Assembly (NCBI RefSeq): GCF_001245615.1
Contig: NZ_CWKH01000002.1
Coordinates: 62,001 to 126,000 of the forward strand
Source of the DNA: Mycolicibacterium neworleansense
Lineage (GTDB): Bacteria > Actinomycetota > Actinomycetes > Mycobacteriales > Mycobacteriaceae
Length of the DNA stretch: 64,000 nt
Direction of reading: 5' to 3'
Part shown: one piece after another, positions 1 to 8,344 of the stretch
How the letters are laid out: each line of letters begins with the position of its first letter
Position numbering within the stretch: position 1 is the stretch's first letter
Notes under the pieces: generated by a model
Seen by the model: only the letters and a program-made list of their open reading frames with translations
The model's database searches: none
What the model was told of the DNA's origin: nothing
Position numbers and translations under genes: made by a program

Positions 1-650
1 ATGGTCACCCGCAGCGGCTTCTCCAGCAGCTCGGGATGCGAGTAGAGGTAGTCCTCGATCACCGTCCAGTAGACCGAGTTGTTCATGTGGTCGAACAGGT
101 CGATGTCGGACACCCGCACCGGGTACTCGCGGATCTCGGCCGCATCCTCACGGCTGCCGGCCTTCAGATAGGACTTCCAGCGCAGACGCGCTTCGTCGGT
201 GGTGCGGCGCAGGCCCGCCAGGAAGTCGTCGGAGATCCGGGCCGGCCCCTGGGTTTCGCGGTTGATGTTGATCCAGAACGCCTCGGACTCCATGAGCCCG
301 CCCTTGCGGCCGTCGATCCGCACGCGCATCTCGCACCACCGGTTCGAGGTGCCCGAACACCACCGGCGCATCCGCAGCATGTCCTGGAACTCGATGGGCC
401 GGATCAGGTCGATCATCGTGCGCCGCACGATCCACAGCGGGTGGGTCTCCTCGAAGCCGAGTTCGCGAAGGTGGTCGGAACCGATGTCCTGGATGTGACG
501 GGCGGCGGCGTCGAAGCGCAGCCGGCCCACCCGGTCGATGTCGCCGACCCGCAGCGGCCATTCCCGGTCGAAGACGTCGGGATGGGGATCGGGCACCGGC
601 ATCAGCACCTTGTTCAGCCCGGTGGTCGAAGTCTGCGCGGTTCCCGTCAT
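1..650 (-). CDS. Acyl-ACP thioesterase family protein (Rv0466-like), 3' end outside window
   Basis: Reads leftwards off the window edge, so only the N-terminal ~216 residues are seen. Starts MTGTAQTSTTGLNKVL; an in-frame ATG lies two codons upstream at 656, but GGAG is better spaced for 650. Recognisable family blocks are REWPLRVGDIDRVGRL, HIQDIGSDHLRELGFEE, and a second hot-dog strand VRVSDIDLFDHMNNSVYW containing the typical D-x-(F)-x-H-M-N-N signature. Acyl-ACP thioesterases hydrolyse fatty acyl-ACP in the cytosol. It lies divergently from ramB, as Rv0466 does in M. tuberculosis, where icl1 follows. Family call is firm; the substrate is inferred. Confidence 0.85.
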   Translation of the reverse strand, partial: MTGTAQTSTTGLNKVLMPVPDPHPDVFDREWPLRVGDIDRVGRLRFDAAARHIQDIGSDHLRELGFEETHPLWIVRRTMIDLIRPIEFQDMLRMRRWCSGTSNRWCEMRVRIDGRKGGLMESEAFWININRETQGPARISDDFLAGLRRTTDEARLRWKSYLKAGSREDAAEIREYPVRVSDIDLFDHMNNSVYWTVIEDYLYSHPELLEKPLRVT

Positions 651-730
651 CGTCATCTCCAGTCGCTGTCGCCTCAGCCGATCATGCCAGGCAGCCCGAT
701 AATGCCAGTAGAGGTAAAACTGCCAAGAAT

Positions 731-768
731 GCAAAGGCAAACTTCGCACCCTTGTTAGGCTGTTTGAC
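731..768 (+). promoter_or_regulatory. ramB promoter with candidate autoregulatory RamB site
   Basis: A -10 hexamer TAGGCT at 756-761 sits 7 nt before the GTG at 769, with no Shine-Dalgarno, which predicts a leaderless mRNA. GCAAAGGCAAACTT at 731-744 reads AAGTTTGCCTTTGC on the other strand and resembles the RamB target (core TTTGC, known from Corynebacterium and M. tuberculosis studies). It would overlap the -35 region, consistent with autorepression. The site is inferred by eye. Confidence 0.5.
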
Positions 769-2184
769 GTGGCAAAAACGTTCGTGGGGTCGCGGGTGCG
801 GCAACTGCGGAGCGAGCGTGGATTCAGCCAGGCGGCACTGGCCCAGATGCTGGAGATCTCCCCCAGTTACCTCAACCAGATCGAGCACGACGTGCGCCCG
901 CTGACCGTGGCGGTGCTGCTGCGCATCACCGAGGTTTTCGGGGTGGACGCGACGTTCTTCGCCTCGCACGACGACACCCGGCTGGTCGCCGAGATGCGCG
1001 AAGTGGCGATGGACCGCGACCTGGGCGCCGACATGGACGTTGGTGAAGTGGCCGACATGGTGGCGGCACATCCGAATTTCGCCCGCGCGATGGTCAACCT
1101 GCACCGCCGCTACCGCCTGACCACCACGCAGCTGGCGGCCGCCACCGAGGACCGGTACTCCGACGGCAGCGGCAGCGGATCGATCACCATGCCGCACGAG
1201 GAAGTGCGCGACTACTTCTACCAACGGCAGAACTACCTGCACGAACTCGACACCGCTGCCGAGGATCTGACCGCCAAGATCCGCATGCACCGCGGCGATC
1301 TGGCCGGCGAGCTGGCCAACCGGATGACCACGGTGCACGGCGTGCGGATCGTGCGGCGCATCGATCTGGGCGACACCGTGCTGCACCGCTACGACCCGGC
1401 CACCAAGACCCTTGAGATGGGCAACCACCTCTCCAGCGGCCAGCAGGTCTTCAAGATGGCGGCCGAGTTGGCCTTCCTCGAGTTCGGCGACCTGATCGAC
1501 AAGATGGTCGACGAGGGCATGTTCACCAGCGACGAATCGCGCACCCTGGCCCGGCTGGGGCTGGCCAACTACTTCGCGGCAGCGACCGTGCTCCCCTACC
1601 GCCAGTTCCACGACGTGACCGAGAACTTCCGCTATGACGTGGAGCGGCTGTCGGCGTTCTACTCAGTGAGCTACGAGACCATCGCGCACCGGCTGTCCAC
1701 CCTGCAGCGCCCGTCGATGCGCGGCGTGCCGTTCTCCTTCGTCCGGGTCGACCGCGCAGGCAACATGTCGAAGCGCCAGTCCGCCACCGGTTTTCACTTC
1801 TCCTCATCAGGCGGCACCTGCCCGCTGTGGAACGTTTACGAGACCTTCGGCAATCCGGGCAAGATCGGCGTGCAGATCGCCCAGATGCCCGACGGCCGCA
1901 ACTACATGTGGGTGGCCCGCACCGTGGAGCGCCGGGCATCGCGCTACGGCCAACCCGGCAAGACCTTCGCGATCGGGCTTGGATGCGAGCTGCGCCATGC
2001 CCATCGGCTGGTGTATTCGGAAGGGCTCGATCTCTCCGGCGACGTGGCGACCCCCATCGGCTCGGGGTGCCGGGTATGCGAACGCGACAACTGTCCGCAA
2101 CGTGCGTTCCCCGCCCTCGGCAAGGCGCTGGACCTCAACGAGCACCGCTCGACGGTGTCGCCGTATCTGGTGCGCCAGCCGTAA
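769..2184 (+). CDS. ramB: Acetate/glyoxylate metabolism regulator RamB
   Basis: 471 residues, starting GTG (MAKTFVGSRVRQLRSERGF). An XRE-type helix-turn-helix occupies about residues 8-62 (GFSQAALAQMLEISPSYLNQ). The middle resembles the IrrE-peptidase-like domain of this family. The C-terminus carries the short-chain-fatty-acyl regulator domain with a Cys cluster GCRVCERDNC (C-x2-C-x4-C). RamB controls isocitrate lyase and acetate-utilisation genes in Corynebacterium and mycobacteria. Divergent from the Rv0466-like thioesterase, as in M. tuberculosis. Probably autoregulated from the site directly upstream. Confidence 0.93.
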   Translation: MAKTFVGSRVRQLRSERGFSQAALAQMLEISPSYLNQIEHDVRPLTVAVLLRITEVFGVDATFFASHDDTRLVAEMREVAMDRDLGADMDVGEVADMVAAHPNFARAMVNLHRRYRLTTTQLAAATEDRYSDGSGSGSITMPHEEVRDYFYQRQNYLHELDTAAEDLTAKIRMHRGDLAGELANRMTTVHGVRIVRRIDLGDTVLHRYDPATKTLEMGNHLSSGQQVFKMAAELAFLEFGDLIDKMVDEGMFTSDESRTLARLGLANYFAAATVLPYRQFHDVTENFRYDVERLSAFYSVSYETIAHRLSTLQRPSMRGVPFSFVRVDRAGNMSKRQSATGFHFSSSGGTCPLWNVYETFGNPGKIGVQIAQMPDGRNYMWVARTVERRASRYGQPGKTFAIGLGCELRHAHRLVYSEGLDLSGDVATPIGSGCRVCERDNCPQRAFPALGKALDLNEHRSTVSPYLVRQP

Positions 2185-2192
2185 AGGCCCGA

Positions 2193-2228
2193 CGAAATCC
2201 ACGATGCCCGGCGCGGGAATGGATTTCG
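2193..2228 (+). terminator. Hairpin after ramB, no U-tract
   Basis: Perfect 9-bp inverted repeat CGAAATCCA (2193-2201) / TGGATTTCG (2220-2228), with an inner CCCG...CGGG stem in the loop, just after the ramB stop. There is no U-tract, which is common for mycobacterial terminators. It separates ramB from the TetR operator. Confidence 0.5.
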
Positions 2229-2250
2229 AGCGTCCTCCGTTGACCACGAA

Positions 2251-2289
2251 AGTAAGTTACTTTTAGTAGGTTACTGTCAGTAAGTTGCT
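2251..2289 (+). promoter_or_regulatory. Triple tandem palindromic operator upstream of TetR gene
   Basis: Three near-identical 11-bp palindromes with centres exactly 14 bp apart: AGTAAGTTACT (2251-2261), AGTAGGTTACT (2265-2275), AGTAAGTTGCT (2279-2289). The first is a perfect 5+1+5 dyad. They end 28 bp before the ATG at 2318, where a repressor would block transcription of the TetR/oxidoreductase unit. Repeats are seen directly; binding by the adjacent TetR is inferred. Confidence 0.7.
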
Positions 2290-2317
2290 GCCCGTAGGTG
2301 ACCGACGAGGAGTCAAG

Positions 2318-2908
2318 ATGAGCGACCCACCCGTCGCCGCCCCGAAACAACGCCTGTCGAAGCAGGACCGGCACACCCAACTCCTCGACGTGGCACGGGA
2401 GTTGATCCGGGAGGCGGGCACGGAGGAGTTCACCCTCGCACGGCTCGCCGACCGGGCCGGCGTGACCAAGCCCGTGGTCTACGACCACTTCGGCGACAAA
2501 GCGGGAGTCCTCACCGAGCTCTACCGTGAGTTCGAGGAGCGCCAGCGCGAAATGCTCGACGCCGCACTGGAAAGCGTCGAGCCGGAGGTGCACGCCGTGG
2601 CCCGCGTGGTGGCGGACGCATACATCGACTGCTGCCTCACGGAGGGACGCGAACTGGCCGACGTGGTCGCCGCACTCGCCGGCTCCCCCACCCTGAGCCG
2701 GATGCGTCGGGAGGCCGAGGACGCGTACCTCGCCAAGTGCCGCCGGGCGTTGGCACCGTACTCCGTTGGGCTAGACGAAGCAGGTCTGCGCGCCGTCGTC
2801 GGGGCCGGCGACGCCTTGGCCCGAGACGCGCTCACCAAAAGGATCAGCTCCGCTGATGCCCGCGGCACCCTGGCCCGTGTCATCACGGCCATCGCTACCG
2901 ACCGATAA
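2318..2908 (+). CDS. TetR/AcrR family transcriptional regulator
   Basis: 196 residues from ATG 2318, chosen because GAGGAG lies 5 nt upstream. The N-terminal helix-turn-helix (FTLARLADRAGVTKPVVYDHFGDK, about residues 36-59) is a canonical TetR DNA-binding domain; the C-terminal ligand domain is not assignable. Transcribed with the NAD(P)H oxidoreductase 23 bp downstream, and preceded by three tandem palindromes that are very likely its own operator. Likely a local repressor relieved by a quinone or electrophile, by analogy with similar pairs. Confidence 0.88.
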   Translation: MSDPPVAAPKQRLSKQDRHTQLLDVARELIREAGTEEFTLARLADRAGVTKPVVYDHFGDKAGVLTELYREFEERQREMLDAALESVEPEVHAVARVVADAYIDCCLTEGRELADVVAALAGSPTLSRMRREAEDAYLAKCRRALAPYSVGLDEAGLRAVVGAGDALARDALTKRISSADARGTLARVITAIATDR

Positions 2909-2931
2909 CACGATACGAAGCAGGTGACTTC

Positions 2932-3732
2932 ATGACGATCACCCATCCGCCGAAGCCGGGCACCGCGCTGTGGCTCTACGCGCACCCCCGCCGCGGCTCA
3001 CTGAACGACCACCTCTTCCGGGCCGGAACCGAAGCACTGTCCGCACGGTATGAGGTGATGACCTCCGACCTGCACGCCCAGGAGTTCGACCCGGTGCTCA
3101 GTAACCGCGACCTCGGAGAGCCCGCCGACAAGCCGGGAAACATCGTCGAGCTGGCAGGCGAGGCGTACTCCCGGGGCCAGCTGCCCGCCGATGTCCGCGC
3201 GGAACAGGCCAAGCTCGCCACAGCGGAGCTGGTGGTCGTGCAGTTCCCACTGTGGTGGTACGGGCCGCCGGCAATCTTGAAAGGCTGGTTCGACCGAGTG
3301 CTCACCAACGGGTTCGCCTACGGCGATCTCGATCCCGAACTCGGGGTGCCCCGGCGCTACGGCGACGGCGGCCTGATCGGGCGCAGGGCCCTGATCGTGG
3401 TGACCGCGGGCGAGGATGCGCGCTCGATCGGCCCGCGCGGCATCAGCGGTGACCTCGAGTCACTCCTCTTTCCTCTCATCCACGGCACTCTCTGGTACGT
3501 CGGGATCGAGACACTCGACCTGCACGTAATCTACGACGCCGACGGTTTGGAGCCGGCCGGCATCGACCTGGAGACTCAGCGCCTGCAGGACAGACTGCGG
3601 ACCATCGATACCGAGCCGGTCCGCCGGTTCCGGCGCTTGCGCGACGGCGACTACCAGGAGACTCGCGCGCTGCGCGGAGACCTTCTTCGAGGCCGCACCG
3701 ACCTGGGCATCCACCTGGCCGACCACGGATAG
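2932..3732 (+). CDS. Flavodoxin-fold NAD(P)H-dependent oxidoreductase (quinone reductase type)
   Basis: 266 residues. ATG 2932 follows GCAGGTGACTTC. The flavodoxin_2/MdaB-KefF fold is shown by the early FMN loop (HPRRGSLNDHLF, residues ~18-29) and the diagnostic QFPLWWYGPPAILKGWFDRV block (residues ~104-123) followed by NGFAYG. The family transfers two electrons from NAD(P)H to quinones or azo compounds in the cytosol. It is somewhat longer than the usual ~200 residues because of a C-terminal extension. Forms an operon with the TetR gene and probably belongs to a xenobiotic or quinone response. Confidence 0.85.
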   Translation: MTITHPPKPGTALWLYAHPRRGSLNDHLFRAGTEALSARYEVMTSDLHAQEFDPVLSNRDLGEPADKPGNIVELAGEAYSRGQLPADVRAEQAKLATAELVVVQFPLWWYGPPAILKGWFDRVLTNGFAYGDLDPELGVPRRYGDGGLIGRRALIVVTAGEDARSIGPRGISGDLESLLFPLIHGTLWYVGIETLDLHVIYDADGLEPAGIDLETQRLQDRLRTIDTEPVRRFRRLRDGDYQETRALRGDLLRGRTDLGIHLADHG

Positions 3733-3809
3733 CCCACACCGGGTTGGTCTGGGGCACGAACCGGCGCCTGCACCTTCTGAAGTCCAAAACCTGTGCCAGA
3801 CTCGGCTGG

Positions 3810-4361
3810 GTGAGTGCACTCGAGCCGGCCCGCATCGCACCCGGCGGATTCCGTGAGCTGGGCCCGGTCAACTGGGCCATCGCAAAGCTGGGCGCCCGCG
3901 CCATCCGCGCCCCCCGGTTTACCTTGATGAACGTGCTGGGCCAGCACAGGCTGCTGTTCCTGGCCTGGCTGCCGTATTCAGGACTGCTGCTCGGCCCGCT
4001 GGGCAAGTTGCCGCGTAAAGACGCCGAGCTGGTCATCCTGCGGGTGGGCCATCTGCGCGATTGTGAGTACGAGCTGCAGCAGCACCGCCGGCTGGCCCGC
4101 AGCCGCGGTGTCGACGCCGAGACCCAGGCCCGCATCTTCGAGGGGCCCGACGCCGAGGGTCTGACCGACCGTCAGCGGGTGCTGATCACCGCGACCGACG
4201 AGTTCGTCGTCACCCGGTCGGTGTCGGCGGAAACCTGGGCCGCGCTCTCGGCGATCCTGACCAAGCAGCAGCTCATCGAATTCTGCATGCTGGCAAGTCA
4301 ATACGATGGCCTGGCGGCGACGATGACCACGCTGCGGATCCCGCTGGACTTCCCCGACTAG
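3810..4361 (+). CDS. Carboxymuconolactone decarboxylase/AhpD-like protein (Rv0464c-like)
   Basis: 183 residues from GTG 3810. This start is chosen because CAGACT at 3797-3802 is a plausible -10 seven nt upstream (leaderless) and upstream codons look non-coding. The CMD-fold block ELVILRVGHLRDCEYELQQHRRLA is clear, but it has a single Cys followed by His rather than the redox CxxC of AhpD, so peroxidase-reductase activity is doubtful. The position between ramB and lpd matches Rv0464c. Substrate unknown. Convergent with the MFS gene, 9 bp apart. Confidence 0.78.
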   Translation: MSALEPARIAPGGFRELGPVNWAIAKLGARAIRAPRFTLMNVLGQHRLLFLAWLPYSGLLLGPLGKLPRKDAELVILRVGHLRDCEYELQQHRRLARSRGVDAETQARIFEGPDAEGLTDRQRVLITATDEFVVTRSVSAETWAALSAILTKQQLIEFCMLASQYDGLAATMTTLRIPLDFPD

Positions 4362-4370
4362 CAGTCGCCG

Positions 4371-5720
4371 CTAACCCGACCGTACCGCTTCGCGGTCCGA
4401 CGTGGTCTTGGCGTTGCAGGCCTCGCTCAGCGAGCGGCCCGCCGTCTCCACACCCCAGGCCAGCGTGACCGCCAGCCCGACGAATGAGATGGCGGCACCG
4501 GCCAGCAGCACCCAGTTGACACCCTTGTCGAGGGCGAAGGGCATGAGGTAGACGGCTACCGCCGCACCGATCCGGCTGGCCGCGGTGCCGATGCCCACGG
4601 CCGTCGCGCGCACCTCCGTCGGGAACAACTCGTTGGGGTACACGATCTCCAGGAAGTTGGATGCCCCGGACAGCAGCGCGAAGGCGCACACCGCGGTGAA
4701 GACGATCATCACCGGCAGCCCGGGAACCAGACCCGCAATGCCCCAGATGATTCCGATGCCGGCGAAGGTGTAGATCAGCAGCGCCTTGCGGCCGATCCGG
4801 TCGACCAGGAACAGGCCCGGAACACCTCCGACGACGAACAGCGCGGCGAGGAACACCTCGGCACCGTTGCCGGTGATCCCGACCTCGCCCAGGATGTCGA
4901 ACGAGAACGAGTAGATGGACAGCAGCGGGATCACCTGACACATCCAGAACAGGCTGACGAACAGTGTCCGCTTCAAGTAGGGCGGCTTGAACACCGAGCG
5001 GAAGGTCGCGCGTTCCGCCGGTTCGGGCTCGCCGAGGTCCTCGACGCCATAGTCGGGTCCGAAGACCTGTTTGATGGACCGGTCCGCTTCCTCGACGCGT
5101 CCCTTGCTGATCAGCCAGCGCGGTGATTCGGGTGTCCCCAACCGCAGGAACAGGGTGACGAGTGCGAACACGGCCGGGCTGGCCAGCATCCAGCGCCAGG
5201 CGTTGTCGCCGGCCAGGTGGGTGCACACCATCGCCACGGCGGGGGCGGCGGTGGCACCGACGGCCCATACGACGAACGTCGCGCCGAGCATGCGGCCCCG
5301 GTATTTGGCCGGCAGGTATTCGGCGAGCAGAGAGGTGGCGATCGGATAGTCGGCGCCGATCGCCATGCCGATGAGGAACCGCAACAGGATCAGTTGCCAG
5401 ACCTCGGTGGCGAACATGCAGGCCATCGAAAAGACCGCAAGGGCAAGCAGATCCAGGATGTACATCATGTGGCGGCCGACCTTGTCGGTCACCCAGCCGA
5501 ACAGTCCGCCGCCGACGAAGATACCTACGAGGACCGCGGCGGCGATCAGCCCCTTGTCGGCGGTGGTGACCGTGAACGACGTGCTCATGGTCGCCCAGGT
5601 GAACCCGATGATGGCAATGGCGTAGCCGTCGATGAACGGTCCGCCCGACGAGTAGAGCGTCAGCTTCTTGTGGAACGCCGTGAGCGGCGCGTCATCGATC
5701 AGTCCACTGCTAGATGCCAT
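4371..5720 (-). CDS. MFS transporter, sugar/aromatic-acid porter type
   Basis: 449 residues, about 12 hydrophobic segments. Signature MFS loops are visible: GWVTDKVGRHMMY after TM2, DYPIATSLLAEYLPAKYRGR after TM4, the ESPRWL motif before the central loop, and a second LVDRIGRKAL loop. This identifies an MFS proton symporter of the sugar porter/AAHS type in the cytoplasmic membrane. Substrate cannot be read from sequence. AGGGAACCCA precedes ATG 5720, and a strong nested palindrome lies upstream. Not one of the Rv0462-Rv0466 neighbours, so it is an insertion within that conserved block. Confidence 0.82.
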   Translation of the reverse strand: MASSSGLIDDAPLTAFHKKLTLYSSGGPFIDGYAIAIIGFTWATMSTSFTVTTADKGLIAAAVLVGIFVGGGLFGWVTDKVGRHMMYILDLLALAVFSMACMFATEVWQLILLRFLIGMAIGADYPIATSLLAEYLPAKYRGRMLGATFVVWAVGATAAPAVAMVCTHLAGDNAWRWMLASPAVFALVTLFLRLGTPESPRWLISKGRVEEADRSIKQVFGPDYGVEDLGEPEPAERATFRSVFKPPYLKRTLFVSLFWMCQVIPLLSIYSFSFDILGEVGITGNGAEVFLAALFVVGGVPGLFLVDRIGRKALLIYTFAGIGIIWGIAGLVPGLPVMIVFTAVCAFALLSGASNFLEIVYPNELFPTEVRATAVGIGTAASRIGAAVAVYLMPFALDKGVNWVLLAGAAISFVGLAVTLAWGVETAGRSLSEACNAKTTSDREAVRSG

Positions 5721-5737
5721 TGGGTTCCCTGTGCTGC

Positions 5738-5773
5738 CGATGTGGACGGGCCGCGGCCCGATCTGTCACATCG
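5738..5773 (-). promoter_or_regulatory. Nested palindrome upstream of MFS gene
   Basis: A perfect 14-bp palindrome CGGGCCGCGGCCCG (5747-5760) is flanked by an outer 7-bp inverted repeat CGATGTG (5738-5744) / CACATCG (5767-5773). It lies 18-53 bp before the MFS start and could be an operator, or the 3' hairpin of the Rv0463-like gene read from the same strand. Seen directly; role inferred. Confidence 0.45.
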
Positions 5774-5852
5774 ACATTCGTCCAGGGTGTTGCGGTCCAG
5801 AAGCAGAAAATCGCTCGAAACGCGTGCCCTGTTGTTGTGCGATCACACAAAC

Positions 5853-6122
5853 CTAAAGGTAGGTGACCCCGAGCAGGACGAGGGAGAACAGCACCGGCGA
5901 GACCGGCAGCGCCCACAGGAAGGCCGCCCACGTGTGGGATTTCTGCTGGTACTTACGCCAGCCGAAGTATCCGCCGGCCGCCCCGCCGATGAACGACAGG
6001 GCGGCGACCAAGAGCACCCAGACGTTGACCCGGGAGCCCTCGGTCGCCAGCGTGATGGCGGCCAGCCACACAATGTGACCGACCACCAATCCGGCGATGC
6101 CGGCGACGATTTCGTTTCTCAA
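5853..6122 (-). CDS. Small membrane protein, Rv0463-like
   Basis: 89 residues from a TTG at 6122 that overlaps the lpd stop (TTGA), so translation is coupled to lpd. Three hydrophobic segments: [41 protein letters not shown], and [19 protein letters not shown] near the C-terminus. Function unknown. Linkage to lpd is as in M. tuberculosis Rv0462-Rv0463. A longer upstream frame exists but runs inside lpd and is rejected. Confidence 0.75.
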   Translation of the reverse strand: MRNEIVAGIAGLVVGHIVWLAAITLATEGSRVNVWVLLVAALSFIGGAAGGYFGWRKYQQKSHTWAAFLWALPVSPVLFSLVLLGVTYL

Positions 6123-7513
6123 AAGTTGATCATGTGGCCGGCCAGACCGTGGAAGCACTCCTGCAGCGCCTCCGACAGGGTCGGGTGGGTGTGCACGTTG
6201 CGGGCCAGCTCGTTGGCCGTCAGATCCCACTTCTGCGCCAGGGTCAGCTCCGGCAGCAACTCGGACACGTCCGGTCCGATCAGGTGCCCGCCGATGAGCT
6301 CGAGGTGCTTCTTGTCGGCGATCAGCTTCACGAAGCCGGTCGGGTCGGCCAGGCCGTGGGCCTTGCCGTTGGCGGTGAACGGGAACTTGGCGACGACTAC
6401 GTCGTAGCCCTCGGCCTTGGCCTGCTCTTCGGTGAGGCCGAAGCTGGCCACCTGCGGCTGGCAGAAGGTGGCACGCGGCATCATCCGGTAGTCGCCGAGG
6501 GCGAGAGTCTCTGCCCCGCCGATGGTTTCGGCGGCCACCACGGCCTGGGCCTCGGCGACGTGGGCCAGCTGCAGCTTGCTGGTGACGTCGCCGATGGCGT
6601 AGATGCCCGGCACATTCGTGCGCATGTAGTCGTCGATGGCGATGGCCCCGCGGTCGGTCAGCACCACACCGGCGGCCTCCAGGCCGTAGCCCTCGATGTT
6701 GGGTGCGAAGCCGATGGCCTGCAGCACCTTGTCGGCCTTGAGCTCATCGGTCTTGCCATCCTTGCTCACGGTGACCTTGACCGTCGAGCCATCATCGGCG
6801 ATGGCCTCGACCTTGGTGCCGGTGAGGATCTTGACGCCCAGCTTCTTGTACTGCTTCTCGATCTCCTTGGAGACCTCGGCGTCCTCGTTGGGCAGCGCGC
6901 GCGGGAGGAACTCGACGATGGTGACGTCGACGCCGTAGTTCTTCAGCACGTAGGCGAATTCCATGCCGATCGCACCGGCGCCGGCGATGATGATCGAGCC
7001 CGGCAGGTCGCGCGAGAGGATCTGGGTTTCGTAGGTGACCACGTTGTCGGACAGGGCGGTGCCTGGAACGAGGCGGGTCGACGACCCGGTGGCGATGATG
7101 GCGTTGTCGAAGGTGAGTTCTTCTGAACCTCCCTCGTTGAGCTTCACCGTCATCGACTTGGGTCCGGTGAAGGTGCCGTAGCCGTGGACCTCGGTGATCT
7201 TGTTCTTCTTCATCAGGAAGTGCACGCCGGCGACGCGGCCGTCGGCGACCTTGCGGCTGCGGTCGAAGGCGGCGCCGTAATCGAAGGTGGCCTCACCGGT
7301 GATACCGAAGGTCTTGGCTTCCTTGTTGAAGATGTGTGCAAGTTCCGCGTTGCGCAGCAGCGCCTTCGACGGGATACACCCGACATTGAGGCACACGCCA
7401 CCCCAGTACTTGGGTTCGACAATTGCGGTGTTCAGCCCCAGTTGGGCGGCACGAATGGCCGCGACGTATCCACCGGGACCAGCTCCGAGAACGACGACGT
7501 CAAAGTGGGTCAC
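6119..7513 (-). CDS. lpd: Dihydrolipoamide dehydrogenase (E3)
   Basis: 464 residues, the exact family size. FAD-binding GAGPGGY (residues 10-16), redox disulfide C41-LNVG-C46, central NAD-binding [13 protein letters not shown], second FAD motif YAIGDV, and the C-terminal catalytic HTHPTLSEA. Catalyses NAD-dependent reoxidation of dihydrolipoamide for pyruvate/2-oxoacid dehydrogenases; the mycobacterial Lpd also serves a peroxidase and the branched-chain complex. GTG start has a -10 TAGGGT (complement of 7520-7525) 6 nt upstream, predicting a leaderless transcript. The Rv0463-like gene is coupled behind it. Confidence 0.96.
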   Translation of the reverse strand: MTHFDVVVLGAGPGGYVAAIRAAQLGLNTAIVEPKYWGGVCLNVGCIPSKALLRNAELAHIFNKEAKTFGITGEATFDYGAAFDRSRKVADGRVAGVHFLMKKNKITEVHGYGTFTGPKSMTVKLNEGGSEELTFDNAIIATGSSTRLVPGTALSDNVVTYETQILSRDLPGSIIIAGAGAIGMEFAYVLKNYGVDVTIVEFLPRALPNEDAEVSKEIEKQYKKLGVKILTGTKVEAIADDGSTVKVTVSKDGKTDELKADKVLQAIGFAPNIEGYGLEAAGVVLTDRGAIAIDDYMRTNVPGIYAIGDVTSKLQLAHVAEAQAVVAAETIGGAETLALGDYRMMPRATFCQPQVASFGLTEEQAKAEGYDVVVAKFPFTANGKAHGLADPTGFVKLIADKKHLELIGGHLIGPDVSELLPELTLAQKWDLTANELARNVHTHPTLSEALQECFHGLAGHMINF

Positions 7514-7543
7514 GTCCCCACCCTAGTGGGCGGCGCAATGGTC

Positions 7544-8038
7544 CTACCGGGCGATCCAGCCGAACACGTAGGCGCCGTAGAAAACCGCTGCGGCGGCCAT
7601 CGCCGCCAGCGGCGCCGACATCAGCGCGATGGCCAGCGCCGATACCAGGGGTTTGCGCTGCGCGGTCGAGGCCACTAGGGCGCCGACCGTGGTGACGACG
7701 ACGTAGACGAGTGCGACGAACACCGGCCAGGTCTTGTCGACGGATTGATACCAGTAGTAGTACAGGCCGGCCCCTGCCGCTGCGGAGACGAACCACACCG
7801 CGGCCAGGATGCCCACGAAGGTCCACCACTTCACCGACAGGTAGGACCCTTCCACCACGATGGGCGGGGCCGGGGTGGGCAGTGGCGCCGAGGGCGCGTC
7901 GTCGGAGACCGTCTCGTCGGGGGTCATGTCTTCCGCGGGCGTCGAGGCGCTCGTCGGTTCGTCGTCGAGAACCTCGTTTTCCCCGGTGTCGAACAGCGGG
8001 GTGAAGTCGGCGGTGGAGGTGTCGAGGCTTTCAGGCAT
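7544..8038 (-). CDS. Rv0461-like membrane protein
   Basis: 164 residues. The N-terminal ~65 residues are acidic and Ser/Thr/Pro rich (cytoplasmic or disordered), followed by four hydrophobic segments beginning WWTFVGILAAVWFVSAAAGAGLY. No catalytic motif. Overlaps the upstream small membrane gene by 8 bp (8031-8038), so the two are co-translated, and precedes lpd. The order matches Rv0460-Rv0461-lpd of M. tuberculosis. Function unknown. Confidence 0.72.
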   Translation of the reverse strand: MPESLDTSTADFTPLFDTGENEVLDDEPTSASTPAEDMTPDETVSDDAPSAPLPTPAPPIVVEGSYLSVKWWTFVGILAAVWFVSAAAGAGLYYYWYQSVDKTWPVFVALVYVVVTTVGALVASTAQRKPLVSALAIALMSAPLAAMAAAAVFYGAYVFGWIAR

Positions 8039-8309
8039 GGGTCGCCGCCTGGATGATCGTCAGGGCGCCGAACCAGCCGGGCGCGATGGCCAGGACACTG
8101 GCACCGAGCGTCGTCACCCACCGTCGCCCTGAGACCAGGATCATCACCATCCCGAGGGCGCCGGGTACGCCGAGCACGAGTGCGATCACCACATCGGGCC
8201 GGACGGTGGCCGTGACCAGCAACGTCGTCGCGATCCCGGCCAGCAGGCCGACCGCTACGCCGACCAACATCGCGCTGGTCAGCAGCCACGCCCGTGGCAG
8301 CGGAATCAC
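8031..8309 (-). CDS. Small hydrophobic protein, Rv0460-like
   Basis: 92 residues from GTG 8309, with three hydrophobic stretches (WLLTSAMLVGVAVGLLAGIATTLLV; VVIALVLGVPGALGMVMILV; LGASVLAIAPGWFGALTII). An integral membrane protein of unknown role, translationally overlapped with the Rv0461-like gene and 35 bp downstream of the DUF779 gene. Assigned mainly by position and hydrophobicity. Confidence 0.68.
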   Translation of the reverse strand: MIPLPRAWLLTSAMLVGVAVGLLAGIATTLLVTATVRPDVVIALVLGVPGALGMVMILVSGRRWVTTLGASVLAIAPGWFGALTIIQAATHA

Positions 8310-8344
8310 TCTTCGACGATAACGCCGCGGCCCGTGAGGTCCCG

